NCBI GenBank assembly: GCA_004559845.1
Contig: SFWW01000031.1
Span: 1-12,319, forward strand
Origin: a bacterium
Lineage (GTDB): Bacteria; Bacteroidota; Bacteroidia; Bacteroidales; Muribaculaceae
DNA length: 12,319 nucleotides
Direction of reading: 5' to 3'
The notes under the pieces were generated by a model. It was not told where the DNA came from. It saw only the letters and a list, made by a program, of their open reading frames with translations, and made no database searches. Within the stretch, counting starts at the first letter, position 1, and each line of letters starts with the position of its first letter. Position numbers and translations under genes: made by a program. Below, in pieces: positions 1-9,212 of this stretch.

Positions 1-377
1 CAATTATTCCAAATGGGACGCAATTTTGGCATTACTCTAAAATAGCATCCCCACACTCAGTGCGCCCATATTATTGCATAGCTGAATAGTTACGGCAAAA
101 CGCCCGGGTGGTTCCGCCGCCATATCATGGCTACGGGAAACCCCCAAAAAGACAATCCACCCATTTGTGGGATCGCATCCCCACCTGCCTGCGTTGCCAC
201 ACACGATTCTGTCCTGCAAGCTATAGCCGTAGTTGTTATTTTGGCGAAGGCGGCTTTATTTTCGTTGCATGCCACAAAAGCAGGCAAGCATAGGCGTTTT
301 TTAAATGAAAGAGCCGTGCTTTTGATAGCATTTTGCAATGTGAAATGCTGAATTTTTTATAAAAAAGATGTAAATTG
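1..377. other. Non-coding region, no supported gene
   Basis: No reading frame here looks like a real protein. Several short frames are open on both strands at once, which is typical of non-coding DNA without many stops. None has a signal peptide, a recognisable domain or an A-rich start region. The minus-strand frames across 100-340 give a Cys/Ala-rich peptide of a kind I associate with spurious ORFs scattered in Bacteroidales genomes. That is a recollection, not a search result. The segment from about 340 onward becomes strongly A/T-rich and leads into the promoter of the downstream protease gene. Confidence 0.55.
45..184. repeat. Repeated 10-mer and hairpin in the upstream non-coding region
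   Basis: GCATCCCCAC occurs at 45-54 and again at 175-184. The second copy forms the right arm of a hairpin with GTGGGAT at 167-173 (seven pairs, one bulged C, very short loop). This gives the segment the look of a small palindromic dispersed element. No T-tract follows, so it is not an obvious terminator. Whether it is repeated elsewhere in the genome cannot be seen from this window. Confidence 0.4.
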
Positions 378-408
378 TTGGGGTTTGTTTAAAATTTGCT
401 TATCTTTG
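378..408 (+). promoter_or_regulatory. Bacteroidetes-type promoter for the M6 protease operon
   Basis: TATCTTTG at 401-408 matches the phylum's -7 element TAnnTTTG. A TTG at 378-380 lies 20 nt upstream, the usual place of the -33 element; a TTTG at 384-387 is also near but too close. Transcription would start at about 413-417, leaving a leader of roughly 115 nt before the ATG at 532. The primary sigma factor of Bacteroidetes recognises this element pair. Confidence 0.65.
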
Positions 409-414
409 CTTACA

Positions 415-531
415 TTATAGGGATTAGGAGCTGAACTTAGTGGTTTGGCTATTGCAATCCCGAAACTGCTTGTAGGGAGCCCTTCCTATTGGCTACAAAA
501 CAGATTTTAGAACAATGAGAAAAGTTTATTT
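415..531 (+). promoter_or_regulatory. Structured 5' leader of the protease mRNA
   Basis: TTGTAG at 470-475 can pair with CTACAA at 493-498 around a 17-nt loop that itself holds a GGA/TCC pair. TTGGCTA is directly repeated at 445-451 and 489-495, so alternative folds are possible. The leader ends in an A/T-rich stretch before the ATG with no Shine-Dalgarno sequence, normal for this phylum. I recognise no named riboswitch here and see no leader ORF. Confidence 0.3.
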
Positions 532-2751
532 ATGATGAAACGAAATGCTATTGAGATATTGAAGTATATGCTGGCAGGAGCCATGCTGCTGCTGTCAGCC
601 ATTAGCATGTATGCCGTGACGGCTTGTCCGGATGTGGCAAAAGTGGCTCAGCCCGATGGCAGCACACTCACCTTGGCGCTACACGGCGATGAATGGTTTA
701 ATTTCTACACCACCACCGATGGCTACAGTGTGGTGAAAGACAGCGACGGCTATTTCAAGTATGCGCTCTTGGAAAACAACACCTTAGTGGCGAGTTCGGT
801 GCAGGCTCACGATGTGGCGAAGCGTTCGGCTGCCGAGCAAGCGTGGATAGGGCAAGAATTGCAGCCCATGCTGATGCCCGACGCCAAAAGCATTTCCGCG
901 CTGCGCAGCAAACGTAAATTGCACGGCAACACCGGGCACTACGATTATAAAAACTTTCGCGGCTTGGTGATATTGGTGGCTTACAACGATTGCGATTTCG
1001 TGTACGATGATGCCCAATCCTTGTTCAACGGCATGATAAACGAGCACGACTACGAAGGATTTATGAGTAACGCCACCTTCCCCGAATTGATACCCTACAC
1101 CGGTTCCGTGCGCGATTACTTCTATGATGCTTCGGCAGGCGAATTCGACCCCGTGTTCGACGTGGTGGGTCCGGTGAATATTGATTATTCGCAATACGAC
1201 ATCAATCAAACCTCCAATGCGCAAACCATCATGACAGCAGCCCTCGATGCGGCGGATTCGTTGGTAAACTATAAAGACTACGACCGCGACGGCGATGGCA
1301 CCGTGGATATGGTGTTTTTCCTGTTTGCCGGCGGGGGCAGCAATTTTTCCGGCAACGACAGCCGCTTGCTTTGGCCGCATGCCTCATCCATCCAGTCGAA
1401 AGTGCTTGATGGCGTGAGTTTTGGCAGATATGCCTGCTCCACCGAGCTCTATGGCCGCCCGCAATCCGCCATTATCGACGGCATCGGCACCATTTGCCAC
1501 GAATTCAGCCATGTGCTCGGCGTGGCAGATTTATACGACACCGACGGCACGGGTAGCGGAGGTTCCAGCCTCACCCCCGGCAGGTGGAGCCTGATGGCGC
1601 AAGGCAGCTATCTCAATCAATCACGCACCCCTTGCACCTACAGCATCTATGAGCGCTACGCCGCAGGTTTCCTCACCCCGCAGCGTCTCACCGCCGGTGG
1701 CACCTACACCATAGCCCCCATCACCGGCCGCAACACCGGTTATCGGCTCGACAGCAACACCGAAAACGAGTACTTCCTGCTCGAAACGCGCAAAAAAGAG
1801 GGCTGGGACGCCTATCTTCCCGGTGAAGGCATGCTCGTGTGGCGGGTAGACTCCACCAATGTGGATGTGTGGGAAAACAACAAAGTGAACTGCAACCCCG
1901 GTCACAATTATTACCAACTGCTGCGAGCCGGCAATGGGAGCACCGATTCCGGGAGCGACCCGTTCCCCGGCACGGCATCCGTGACCTCCATCACCAATAG
2001 CACCACGCCCAACCTCTGCTCATGGACCGGGCGGAGAAGTAATTACGAAATCACCGACATCACGCGCGCCGTTACCGGCGAGGTGACTTTCCAACTCAAC
2101 GTGAAAAAATACGCCACCTATGTGGAAGACTTTGAAGATATGGAACTTACCGCCACCGGCGCCACAAGTGCACAAGGCAAATTCACCAATTGGACCTTGG
2201 TAGGGTCGGCAAAAGTGGTGGAATGCGGCACTGCAAATGCCGGCGCAGGGGCTCAGGCTTGCGGAATGATACGCAGCAGCGAACTCATTAGCGACGCACT
2301 GCCGTGGGCGGTGAACGGGCTTACGTACACATTCTACAATCCCACCACCTCTACCGCCACCATTCGCACCTATTACCGCACAAATGGCAGCACCCTGTGG
2401 ACCATTATGCCCACCGACACCGGTTTGGAATCGGTGAGTGTGGCAGGCGGTAGCGCATCCGACATCGCATTCAATATGGAATTGGCAGAAGGCACGCAAG
2501 TGCGCATCGTGGAATACACCGGGCATCGCACCGACCTGTGCTACCTCGACGACATCACCCTCTTCACCGCTGTGGAAGAAGCACCACAGCCCGGCGACTT
2601 CAATGCCGACGGCACCGTGGATGTGAGCGATGTGACCATACTGCTCAACGCCTTGCTCAACGACACCACCACAGCAGCGATGGACCTCGACGGCGACGGC
2701 AAGGTAGACGTGAGCGATGTGACCGTGCTCATCAACTTCGTGCTCGGATAG
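532..2751 (+). CDS. Secreted M6-family metalloprotease with C-terminal dockerin-like module
   Basis: A secreted zinc endopeptidase of the M6 (immune inhibitor A-like) family. A signal peptide covers residues 1-28, with likely cleavage after MYA. Residues 35-85 resemble the M6 propeptide (VAQPDGSTLTLALHGDEWF...TTTDGYSVV, contiguous parts only). The catalytic domain runs from about 140 to 520. It has the zinc motif HEFSHVLGVAD at 323-333, with H323, E324, H327 and D333 as expected ligands and base, and a Met-turn-like SLMAQG at 353-358. Residues 527-680 form a beta-rich, probably binding, domain. Residues 688-739 hold two calcium-loop repeats (GDFNADGTVDVSDVT and DLDGDGKVDVSDVT), a type I dockerin signature. 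ATG 532 gives MMKR; ATG 535 is an equally possible start. No sorting domain like those of the two other secreted proteins is present. The next gene begins 66 nt on without a terminator, so they are probably co-transcribed. The substrate is unknown. Confidence 0.88.
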   Translation: MMKRNAIEILKYMLAGAMLLLSAISMYAVTACPDVAKVAQPDGSTLTLALHGDEWFNFYTTTDGYSVVKDSDGYFKYALLENNTLVASSVQAHDVAKRSAAEQAWIGQELQPMLMPDAKSISALRSKRKLHGNTGHYDYKNFRGLVILVAYNDCDFVYDDAQSLFNGMINEHDYEGFMSNATFPELIPYTGSVRDYFYDASAGEFDPVFDVVGPVNIDYSQYDINQTSNAQTIMTAALDAADSLVNYKDYDRDGDGTVDMVFFLFAGGGSNFSGNDSRLLWPHASSIQSKVLDGVSFGRYACSTELYGRPQSAIIDGIGTICHEFSHVLGVADLYDTDGTGSGGSSLTPGRWSLMAQGSYLNQSRTPCTYSIYERYAAGFLTPQRLTAGGTYTIAPITGRNTGYRLDSNTENEYFLLETRKKEGWDAYLPGEGMLVWRVDSTNVDVWENNKVNCNPGHNYYQLLRAGNGSTDSGSDPFPGTASVTSITNSTTPNLCSWTGRRSNYEITDITRAVTGEVTFQLNVKKYATYVEDFEDMELTATGATSAQGKFTNWTLVGSAKVVECGTANAGAGAQACGMIRSSELISDALPWAVNGLTYTFYNPTTSTATIRTYYRTNGSTLWTIMPTDTGLESVSVAGGSASDIAFNMELAEGTQVRIVEYTGHRTDLCYLDDITLFTAVEEAPQPGDFNADGTVDVSDVTILLNALLNDTTTAAMDLDGDGKVDVSDVTVLINFVLG

Positions 2752-2817
2752 AACAAACAAAACAAACTCAAAATATGTGTTAATTCAACATCATTTATTA
2801 ACTAAAAAATTCACAAA

Positions 2818-5800
2818 ATGAACAGACTGAAAACTTTATGTGGACTGATTACAGCATGTGCTGTGTCGGTCTTCAGCGTTCAGGCGCAAGAAGCGGTCTT
2901 GGATGCGTGTGCTCCCGTGAATCAGGATGCACCCGCTGCAGTGGTGAAGGCGCAAAGCAACGTGGGTCAGGCACAAGCCGGCACATCGCTCCAATGGGCG
3001 CCCGTAGCCAACTACCAGGTCTCCGGCACTGCTTCAGTGAGCAAAGACGTGAACAAAGCACGCAAGAAAGTGGCCTCCGTGAGCGAATTGGAAGGTCAAT
3101 ACGTGCTCACAGGCACCTCATTGCTCACCGCCGGCTACAATGGCGTGTCGGTCACTGTTACGGCAGTGGGCACCGACTCTATCGCCATCGCTGATTTCTG
3201 GGCAAGTGGCTACTCCACAGTAGTGAAAGCCAAAGTTGATGTAGCAGCAGGCACCATCACCATTCCTTATCAAGTGATGGGTCAGCACGGCACCTACGGC
3301 GACATCGTGTTTGCCAAAACCGACCTCTCCAGCGGTCAACCCGTGGATGGCGGAGAAGTGAGCGGTGTGATTACCGCCAACGGCATCACCCTCAGCGACG
3401 CTTGGGGTGCCTATGTGAAAGCCTCCGCTACCGCCACCACATGGAGCTATTTCTCCATCGTGGCTAATTCCACCCTTGACAAGTGTAATGCCACCTTTAC
3501 CGGTAAGAAGCACTCCGACGGCTCATTAGAAACCTACGGATTGGTAGTGACCCAAACCGGCGACAATGTGCTACAGGTGAAAAATCTTGGCAATTACGGA
3601 CAAACCGTAACGATTGACCTCAATCGCAACAAAACCGCCAACATTCCTTCATCGCTCATTGCCTACAACAGCACTTACGGCGATTTCTACAGCTACAACC
3701 TCGTCTTCACCGAAGAGGGCGCATCGCTGAACACCGACGACGCCGTGACCTCGGTAGCCTCCGATTTGAAGCAACTGAATTGGACCAACTGGGGCGTAGT
3801 GACCGGAGCCACCCAAGGTAGTCGGTACTTAGTATCCGCCTACGACGAATGCAACATCACCACCGGCACCGACATTTCATATCCGGTGCTCAGCGTGACC
3901 GAATTTGAAGGTGAAGGCACCGAAGCGAGTCCTTATTTGATAAAGACCCGCGACGACCTCATCCTCTTGAGCGATAAAGTGGCAGAAATCACAGAATTTG
4001 ATTGCACCACTCCACCGAGCACCAACGCCTACTGCCGTGCATTCCTCGGCAAGTATTTCAGAGTGGAAAACGACATCGATATGGGCGGCTACAAATTTAC
4101 GCCCATCGGAGCCGACTGGCAACACATCTTTGCCGGAGAGTTTGATGGCGGCAACCACACCCTGAGCAACCTCTATGTGGACCGCAACACCGGTTATGCG
4201 GGCTTGTTTGGCCGCACCGACACCGTGGCAGTGATTAAAAACCTCAACATTGAAAATGCCAGCATCTCGGCAGCCGGTCCGGAAGCCGCAGCCATCGTGG
4301 GCTGGGCACTCGGCAATATTGAAAATGTGTCGGTAAAAAACTCCACCATCAAAAACAGCAGCTATGCTATTGGCGCTGTGGCAGGTATTGCCTACGGCAT
4401 CACCAATGCCAGAGTGGAAAATTGCCAAATTGAAGGCAGCTACGGCTACACCGGTGGTGTGGCAGGCGAAGTGCACGCACCCATCACCAACAGTTATGCG
4501 AAAAATGTGAAGATTGTGAGTGCCGGCGCAGGTAGTTCCACCCCGGGTATGCCCGTGGGCGGTGTGGTAGGCAACCTCTTCCTCACCGACATGGAAAACT
4601 GCTGGTTCTCCGGCAGCATCGACGGTTCCTCACTCTATTCTCAATATCAAACCATTGGCGGCTTGGCAGGTTATGTGTCGGGCGGCACAGTGAAAAACAG
4701 TTTTGCCGTGGGCACTATGAGCTCCTACGGTAGCGGATCCGTGATTGGCGGTTTGGTAGGCTACTTGCGTGGTAACCTCGAAAACAGCTTCTATAACGGC
4801 CGCGTGGATGCCTACTCCTCACGCCACTCCGGTGGTGCAGTGGGTAGAGTGGCGTCCTACAGAATAACCTCCGATTCCGATTTGTTAGAATCCACCCTCA
4901 CCGGCGTGTATTCCGCCGCCACAGTGGTATCCGAAACTTATCAATATCAATCTCAAACCGAAAAGCAAAACAACGAAATCGTGGGTACGATTGCCGATGG
5001 CTCCAACCCCGTGATGAACGCTGTTTACTTCGATAAGCAAGTGGTGAACATCACCAAATCGGCGTATGGTGTGAACACCGCCGACTTGGTATCGGCTCAA
5101 GGACCTACCGGCTTCAACGCCGAGGCATGGACCTTCACCGAAGGACAGTATCCGTCACTCACCGCTTTCAAAGATACCGAAGCATCTCAACTTGCCACTG
5201 CAGCCGTGGTGTTGCCCGCAGGTGCATCTTTCGATAAATTCACCAAAAATGCAACCCTGAACCGCGGCGAAAGCGTGGTGGTGGGCTTCTTGAAAGGAAG
5301 TTCCCTCTACACATCGGGCTACTATGCCGCCATCAACGGTAGCAACATCGTGCTCAACGACAAGCAAGAATTTGGTAACGATACCCTCTTCTTTGCGAAT
5401 GCAGCCAATGCAAAGGCACAATACTATCGCATTATGAAAGTGGCTCCGCTACCCTATGAAGGCGCCGGCGAAGCAGATGATCCCTTCTTGCTCAAGACCA
5501 AGGCCGACCTCGTGTTGCTCTCACAACTCACAACCGTGAAGAAGCAACTCTTCCCCGACACCTATTTTAAGGTTGCAAACGACATCGACCTCGAATACGA
5601 CGAAGCCTTCCTCGGCATCTGTACCGACGCCGACGATGCGCACAACTATTTTGCAGGTACTATTGATGGCGACGGCCACTTCATCCATAAGATGAAATTC
5701 AATTCCGTGCAATGGACCACCGAAGGCACTGCCACTTCATGGGGCACCATCAACACCTCCGGAAGTAAGGGCTACAAAGGCTTCGTGGGCCGCTTGGACG

Positions 5801-8800
5801 CCACCGGTGCCGTACGCAACTTAAACATTGCCGCCGACTGCGACCTCAAATTCTATGCATCGTCGGGTGCATTGGTAGGCTACAGTTCGGGCGTGGTGGA
5901 AAATTGCCGCAACTATGCCGACGTGATCGGCTATTCGTGCTGGATTGGCGGTGTGGTAGGTCAGAACCTCAAAGAAGGCAAAGTGAGAAACTGCTTAAAC
6001 GCAGGTAATGTAACCGGAGGCTACGGACAAACCGCAGGTATTGCCGGAGCCACCTACAGCATCATTGAAAACTGTATGAATGTGGGCCACATCGAAATTC
6101 GTCAGTTGGCCACCAACTATGCAACCCAACTTCAATCCTGCGGTGGTATTGCCGGCACATCGTCGTCGGGCGGCAAATTTGTGAACTGTGTGAATGCCGG
6201 CACCGTGTATGCACAATTGAAGCGTGCAGGTGGTATCACCGGCTACTGGGGTCCCGTAAGCGCCACCAGCACATCCAGCTACTATCGCAACGATATGGTG
6301 AACTGTGTGAACTACGGTTCGGTTTACACCCCTGCAGGTGCCACTCTTGGAGCCATGGCAGGTGGTGAATCGCAAAGCACCTCCGAAGAAATCAGCGGCA
6401 ACTACTGGGATGTTCAAATCCTGGATGTGAATGCCGATGCCAATGCACCTCACGAAGGAATGACCGGCGTAGAGACCTCCGTGCTCATCTCCGGCAGCCC
6501 ACTCGAAGGATTTGACACCTCGATTTGGAACTTTGAAGCCGGCAAATATCCCGTTTTGGCACAATTTGCCGATGATGCCGAAGTAATAGCCGCACGCAAT
6601 GCCAAAGTGCTCATTCCTACGGGCGTAACCGTCAAGAATCTGTCGGCAGATGCCACCGTAGAGAATGCCACCGCATCGCTTGCTCAAGGCACAGCCTTCT
6701 CCCTCGAAGGCAATGTGGTGAAAGGCATCCCCACCACCGATGAAGTGGTGTGCGACACCCTCACCATCACCAATGGCAACTTCGTAAAGATTATTCCGAT
6801 TTCTGCTCTCCCGCTCAACCCATTGCAAGGTAGCGGCACCGCCGAAGACCCATGGCGCATCACCAATGCACAAGAATGGAATGCCTTAGCCAACTTCATG
6901 TCGAAGACCTCCAACTCGCTCGAAGGAGAATATGTGGTATTGACCAACGATATCGACTTCACCGAAGCCACCGAATCCATTATTCCGCTCGGCGCCGACG
7001 GTGTGACCGCATTTGCCGGCAACTTCGATGGCAAAGGATTCAGCGTGAAAGGCTATAACTACACCACCAAATTGGCAGGCGAAGGCGCATTGTTTGGCAC
7101 CATCTCAGCAGATGCCGATGTGAGCAATCTCACCTCTGCCGGTACCGTGACCGGAGGCTTGGGTGGCACTACAGGCAAGACCAAGCTCGGCTACGTGGGC
7201 GGCGTGGTAGGTAAGCTCTATGGCAAGGTCACCAACGTGAAGAACGTGGGTGAAGTGACCGGTATCACCACCTACACCGGTGGCGTGGCAGGCTACGTGT
7301 ATCAAGGCGCCGTGCTCAACAACGTAAGCAACGAAGGCAAGGTAAGTTCACCGTCGGCTTATGTGGGCGGCGTGGCAGCCTATGCCTACGAAACCTCCAC
7401 CTTCAACAACTGTGTGAACCGTGGCGAGCTCTCCTCAGCCACTGCAGCAGGTTATGTGGGCGGTATTGCCGCCAGTGCACTTCCTGCCACCTTTGTGGAA
7501 TGTGAAAACTATGGCAATATTTCCGGCGGCAGCAGTGCCGGTATTGTGGCGAACTGCGTGGGTAAATCCGGAGGCTATCTCTACACCTTCGACCACTGTA
7601 GAAACATGGGCAACATTGAAGGCAATGGCATCCTTGGCGGTATCACCGCCGTGCAAGGCACCACAGCCGGCAACAATGTGTGCCACTACATTCGCTGCGT
7701 GAACACCGGCGACCTCACCGCCACCGCCACCACGGCAGTATCCTCATCGTCGATGGCAGGTATTGCAGCCTTCTACAGCCCCGGCTCCGTGTTCGACCAC
7801 TGTACGAACAACGGCTATATCACCAACACCAAGAGCGTGTACACCGCCGGTATAGCAGGCTACTATAAGGGTTCTCCCAGTGCCACCTATCCCGTGGTGT
7901 TCCAAGGCTGTTTAAACACCGGAAATATCGCATCGTCGGCACAACAGATAGCCGGTATCGTGGCTTATGTAAGCAATTATGTAACCATCGACAGCTGCGT
8001 GAACAAGGGCAACATAGAACAAGGCTTGTGGGGCGCAGCAGGTATTTGCTACACCTTCACCGGCAACTACAGCGTGCTCACCAACTGTGTGAACTTCGGC
8101 GATGTGACCGTGGCTCAATACAATGCCGGCGGTATTGTGGGCAACAACGCCAACGTGAACTCCGTGATCGACGGATGTATAAACCTCGGAACAATTGCCA
8201 CCACCTCCACCGCTGCCACCAACAACTACGGCGTGGGCGGTATTGCAGGTAGTGCTTACACCAACATCACCAACTGCTTCAACGCCGGCGACGTGATTGG
8301 TAGAGAACGCGTGGGCGGTATTGTGGGCTCACCGAGCTACAACGCCACCACTGCACGCACCCGCATCACCAACTGTGTGAACATCGGTTCGGTGAGTGCC
8401 GACGAAGGTTGCGGCGGTGCCATTATCGGCACCAAGGCTGGCGACGAAGCCAAGTATTGGGGCGACAACAACACCTGCACCAATTCATACTACCTCAGCG
8501 AACTCACCTGGAAGAGCGAAACCGACAGCTGTGGCGACTACAATCCGGTAGGCACCCCCGTTAGCGTACGCGAACTGGTGGCTGTGAATATGAATCAAGT
8601 GGCAGAAGGCACGGATGCAGTACCGGCCGAACAAGCATGGGTAACCTCCGCATCCAACACCTTCCCGATTCCCGCCATCGGTGCCGACGATTCGCAAGTG
8701 CTGGCACATGCAGCTGCAGTGGTGCTCGCAGAAGGCGATACCTACACCAATGTAACGAAATCTAAATTCAATGTAGGAACGCCCGGAGCAGTAACCTGGA

Positions 8801-9129
8801 TTTCATCCGACCCAATCGTGGTAGTGGACGGCACCAACGTAACCGTTAGCGAGCCCACCACCATCCACGTGCATCTCACCGCCATTGGTCCGGACCATGC
8901 CAATTCCGACGGATTTGAAGGCGAATTGGTACATTGGAACCTCACCCTCAATGTGGAAGAAGTGCCCACCGGCATCAACGACGTGAGTGGCAAAGCCATC
9001 ATCGACGAAGCCTACTACACTGTGGGAGGCGTGAAGGTGAGCAAACCCAACGCCGCCGACGGACAAATCTACATTGTGGTTCGCCTTTACGACGATGGAA
9101 CGATGAAAGCCATCAAAGTGCGCAACTAA
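2818..9129 (+). CDS. Giant GLUG-repeat surface protein, probable beta-helix adhesin
   Basis: A 2103-residue exported protein; signal peptide about 1-23 (cleavage near VQA|QEA). Residues 88-345 are an unassigned beta-rich region. Three related modules follow, each opening with a G-x-G-x-A-x-x-P header (at 365, 882 and 1338) and each ending near YP/FP (about 779, 1245 and 1950). Between these are about 30 GLUG-like turns (GGIAG, GGVVG, AGIVA), alternating in modules 2 and 3 with a C-x-N-x-G-x-V/I/L motif. Such repeats are expected to fold as a right-handed beta-helix. Module 1 also has the typical DIDMGG...F.G.FDGG..TLSNL entry. Residues 2050-2103 (PTGI...YYTVGGVKVSKP...IVV...DDGT...IKV) look like a type IX secretion sorting domain, implying cell-surface display. 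The start lies in an A-rich context with no Shine-Dalgarno sequence, and I see no promoter in the 66-nt gap to the protease gene. Ligand unknown; adhesion is inferred from architecture only. Confidence 0.85.
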   Translation: MNRLKTLCGLITACAVSVFSVQAQEAVLDACAPVNQDAPAAVVKAQSNVGQAQAGTSLQWAPVANYQVSGTASVSKDVNKARKKVASVSELEGQYVLTGTSLLTAGYNGVSVTVTAVGTDSIAIADFWASGYSTVVKAKVDVAAGTITIPYQVMGQHGTYGDIVFAKTDLSSGQPVDGGEVSGVITANGITLSDAWGAYVKASATATTWSYFSIVANSTLDKCNATFTGKKHSDGSLETYGLVVTQTGDNVLQVKNLGNYGQTVTIDLNRNKTANIPSSLIAYNSTYGDFYSYNLVFTEEGASLNTDDAVTSVASDLKQLNWTNWGVVTGATQGSRYLVSAYDECNITTGTDISYPVLSVTEFEGEGTEASPYLIKTRDDLILLSDKVAEITEFDCTTPPSTNAYCRAFLGKYFRVENDIDMGGYKFTPIGADWQHIFAGEFDGGNHTLSNLYVDRNTGYAGLFGRTDTVAVIKNLNIENASISAAGPEAAAIVGWALGNIENVSVKNSTIKNSSYAIGAVAGIAYGITNARVENCQIEGSYGYTGGVAGEVHAPITNSYAKNVKIVSAGAGSSTPGMPVGGVVGNLFLTDMENCWFSGSIDGSSLYSQYQTIGGLAGYVSGGTVKNSFAVGTMSSYGSGSVIGGLVGYLRGNLENSFYNGRVDAYSSRHSGGAVGRVASYRITSDSDLLESTLTGVYSAATVVSETYQYQSQTEKQNNEIVGTIADGSNPVMNAVYFDKQVVNITKSAYGVNTADLVSAQGPTGFNAEAWTFTEGQYPSLTAFKDTEASQLATAAVVLPAGASFDKFTKNATLNRGESVVVGFLKGSSLYTSGYYAAINGSNIVLNDKQEFGNDTLFFANAANAKAQYYRIMKVAPLPYEGAGEADDPFLLKTKADLVLLSQLTTVKKQLFPDTYFKVANDIDLEYDEAFLGICTDADDAHNYFAGTIDGDGHFIHKMKFNSVQWTTEGTATSWGTINTSGSKGYKGFVGRLDATGAVRNLNIAADCDLKFYASSGALVGYSSGVVENCRNYADVIGYSCWIGGVVGQNLKEGKVRNCLNAGNVTGGYGQTAGIAGATYSIIENCMNVGHIEIRQLATNYATQLQSCGGIAGTSSSGGKFVNCVNAGTVYAQLKRAGGITGYWGPVSATSTSSYYRNDMVNCVNYGSVYTPAGATLGAMAGGESQSTSEEISGNYWDVQILDVNADANAPHEGMTGVETSVLISGSPLEGFDTSIWNFEAGKYPVLAQFADDAEVIAARNAKVLIPTGVTVKNLSADATVENATASLAQGTAFSLEGNVVKGIPTTDEVVCDTLTITNGNFVKIIPISALPLNPLQGSGTAEDPWRITNAQEWNALANFMSKTSNSLEGEYVVLTNDIDFTEATESIIPLGADGVTAFAGNFDGKGFSVKGYNYTTKLAGEGALFGTISADADVSNLTSAGTVTGGLGGTTGKTKLGYVGGVVGKLYGKVTNVKNVGEVTGITTYTGGVAGYVYQGAVLNNVSNEGKVSSPSAYVGGVAAYAYETSTFNNCVNRGELSSATAAGYVGGIAASALPATFVECENYGNISGGSSAGIVANCVGKSGGYLYTFDHCRNMGNIEGNGILGGITAVQGTTAGNNVCHYIRCVNTGDLTATATTAVSSSSMAGIAAFYSPGSVFDHCTNNGYITNTKSVYTAGIAGYYKGSPSATYPVVFQGCLNTGNIASSAQQIAGIVAYVSNYVTIDSCVNKGNIEQGLWGAAGICYTFTGNYSVLTNCVNFGDVTVAQYNAGGIVGNNANVNSVIDGCINLGTIATTSTAATNNYGVGGIAGSAYTNITNCFNAGDVIGRERVGGIVGSPSYNATTARTRITNCVNIGSVSADEGCGGAIIGTKAGDEAKYWGDNNTCTNSYYLSELTWKSETDSCGDYNPVGTPVSVRELVAVNMNQVAEGTDAVPAEQAWVTSASNTFPIPAIGADDSQVLAHAAAVVLAEGDTYTNVTKSKFNVGTPGAVTWISSDPIVVVDGTNVTVSEPTTIHVHLTAIGPDHANSDGFEGELVHWNLTLNVEEVPTGINDVSGKAIIDEAYYTVGGVKVSKPNAADGQIYIVVRLYDDGTMKAIKVRN

Positions 9130-9142
9130 GCCCTGCACCCAC

Positions 9143-9166
9143 GGAATGAATGAGTTCATTCATTCC
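9143..9166 (+). repeat. Perfect 11-bp inverted repeat after the GLUG gene
   Basis: GGAATGAATGA at 9143-9153 and TCATTCATTCC at 9156-9166 are exact reverse complements around a 2-nt centre, 13 nt after the stop codon. No T-run follows directly, so alone it is not a classic terminator. It may protect the mRNA 3' end or assist the terminator that follows. Confidence 0.7.
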
Positions 9167-9174
9167 CTCCGATA

Positions 9175-9212
9175 AAAAAATGTGGACGGAATCAAAGCCG
9201 CCCACATTTTTT
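9175..9212 (+). terminator. Intrinsic terminator of the protease/GLUG operon
   Basis: AAAAAATGTGG (9175-9185) pairs with CCACATTTTTT (9202-9212). After one A/C mismatch, CGG (9187-9189) pairs with CCG (9198-9200) around an 8-nt loop. The T-run forms the 3' end of the stem. The A-run on the other side makes it potentially active in both directions, although no gene converges on it here. Confidence 0.8.

Noticed and set aside
784..1380. Long minus-strand open frame (198 codons) inside the M6 protease gene
   Set aside because: It lies opposite a clear M6 catalytic domain; its His/Val/Gly-rich peptide is the usual mirror of GC-biased codons and has no own promoter or family match.
2020..2760. 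Minus-strand open frame of 246 codons opposite the protease C-terminus
   Set aside because: Shadow of the dockerin-encoding frame; repeated GHIAH-type segments are just the complement of the DVSDVT repeats.
5995..6873. Minus-strand open frame of 292 codons inside the GLUG gene
   Set aside because: Its composition mirrors the Gly/Ala/Thr-rich repeats on the + strand; no start context or domain.
7400..8400. CRISPR-like regular repetition of NCVN/GGI-encoding DNA
   Set aside because: The periodicity is imperfect, in frame and protein-coding; spacing and sequence vary as expected of GLUG protein repeats.
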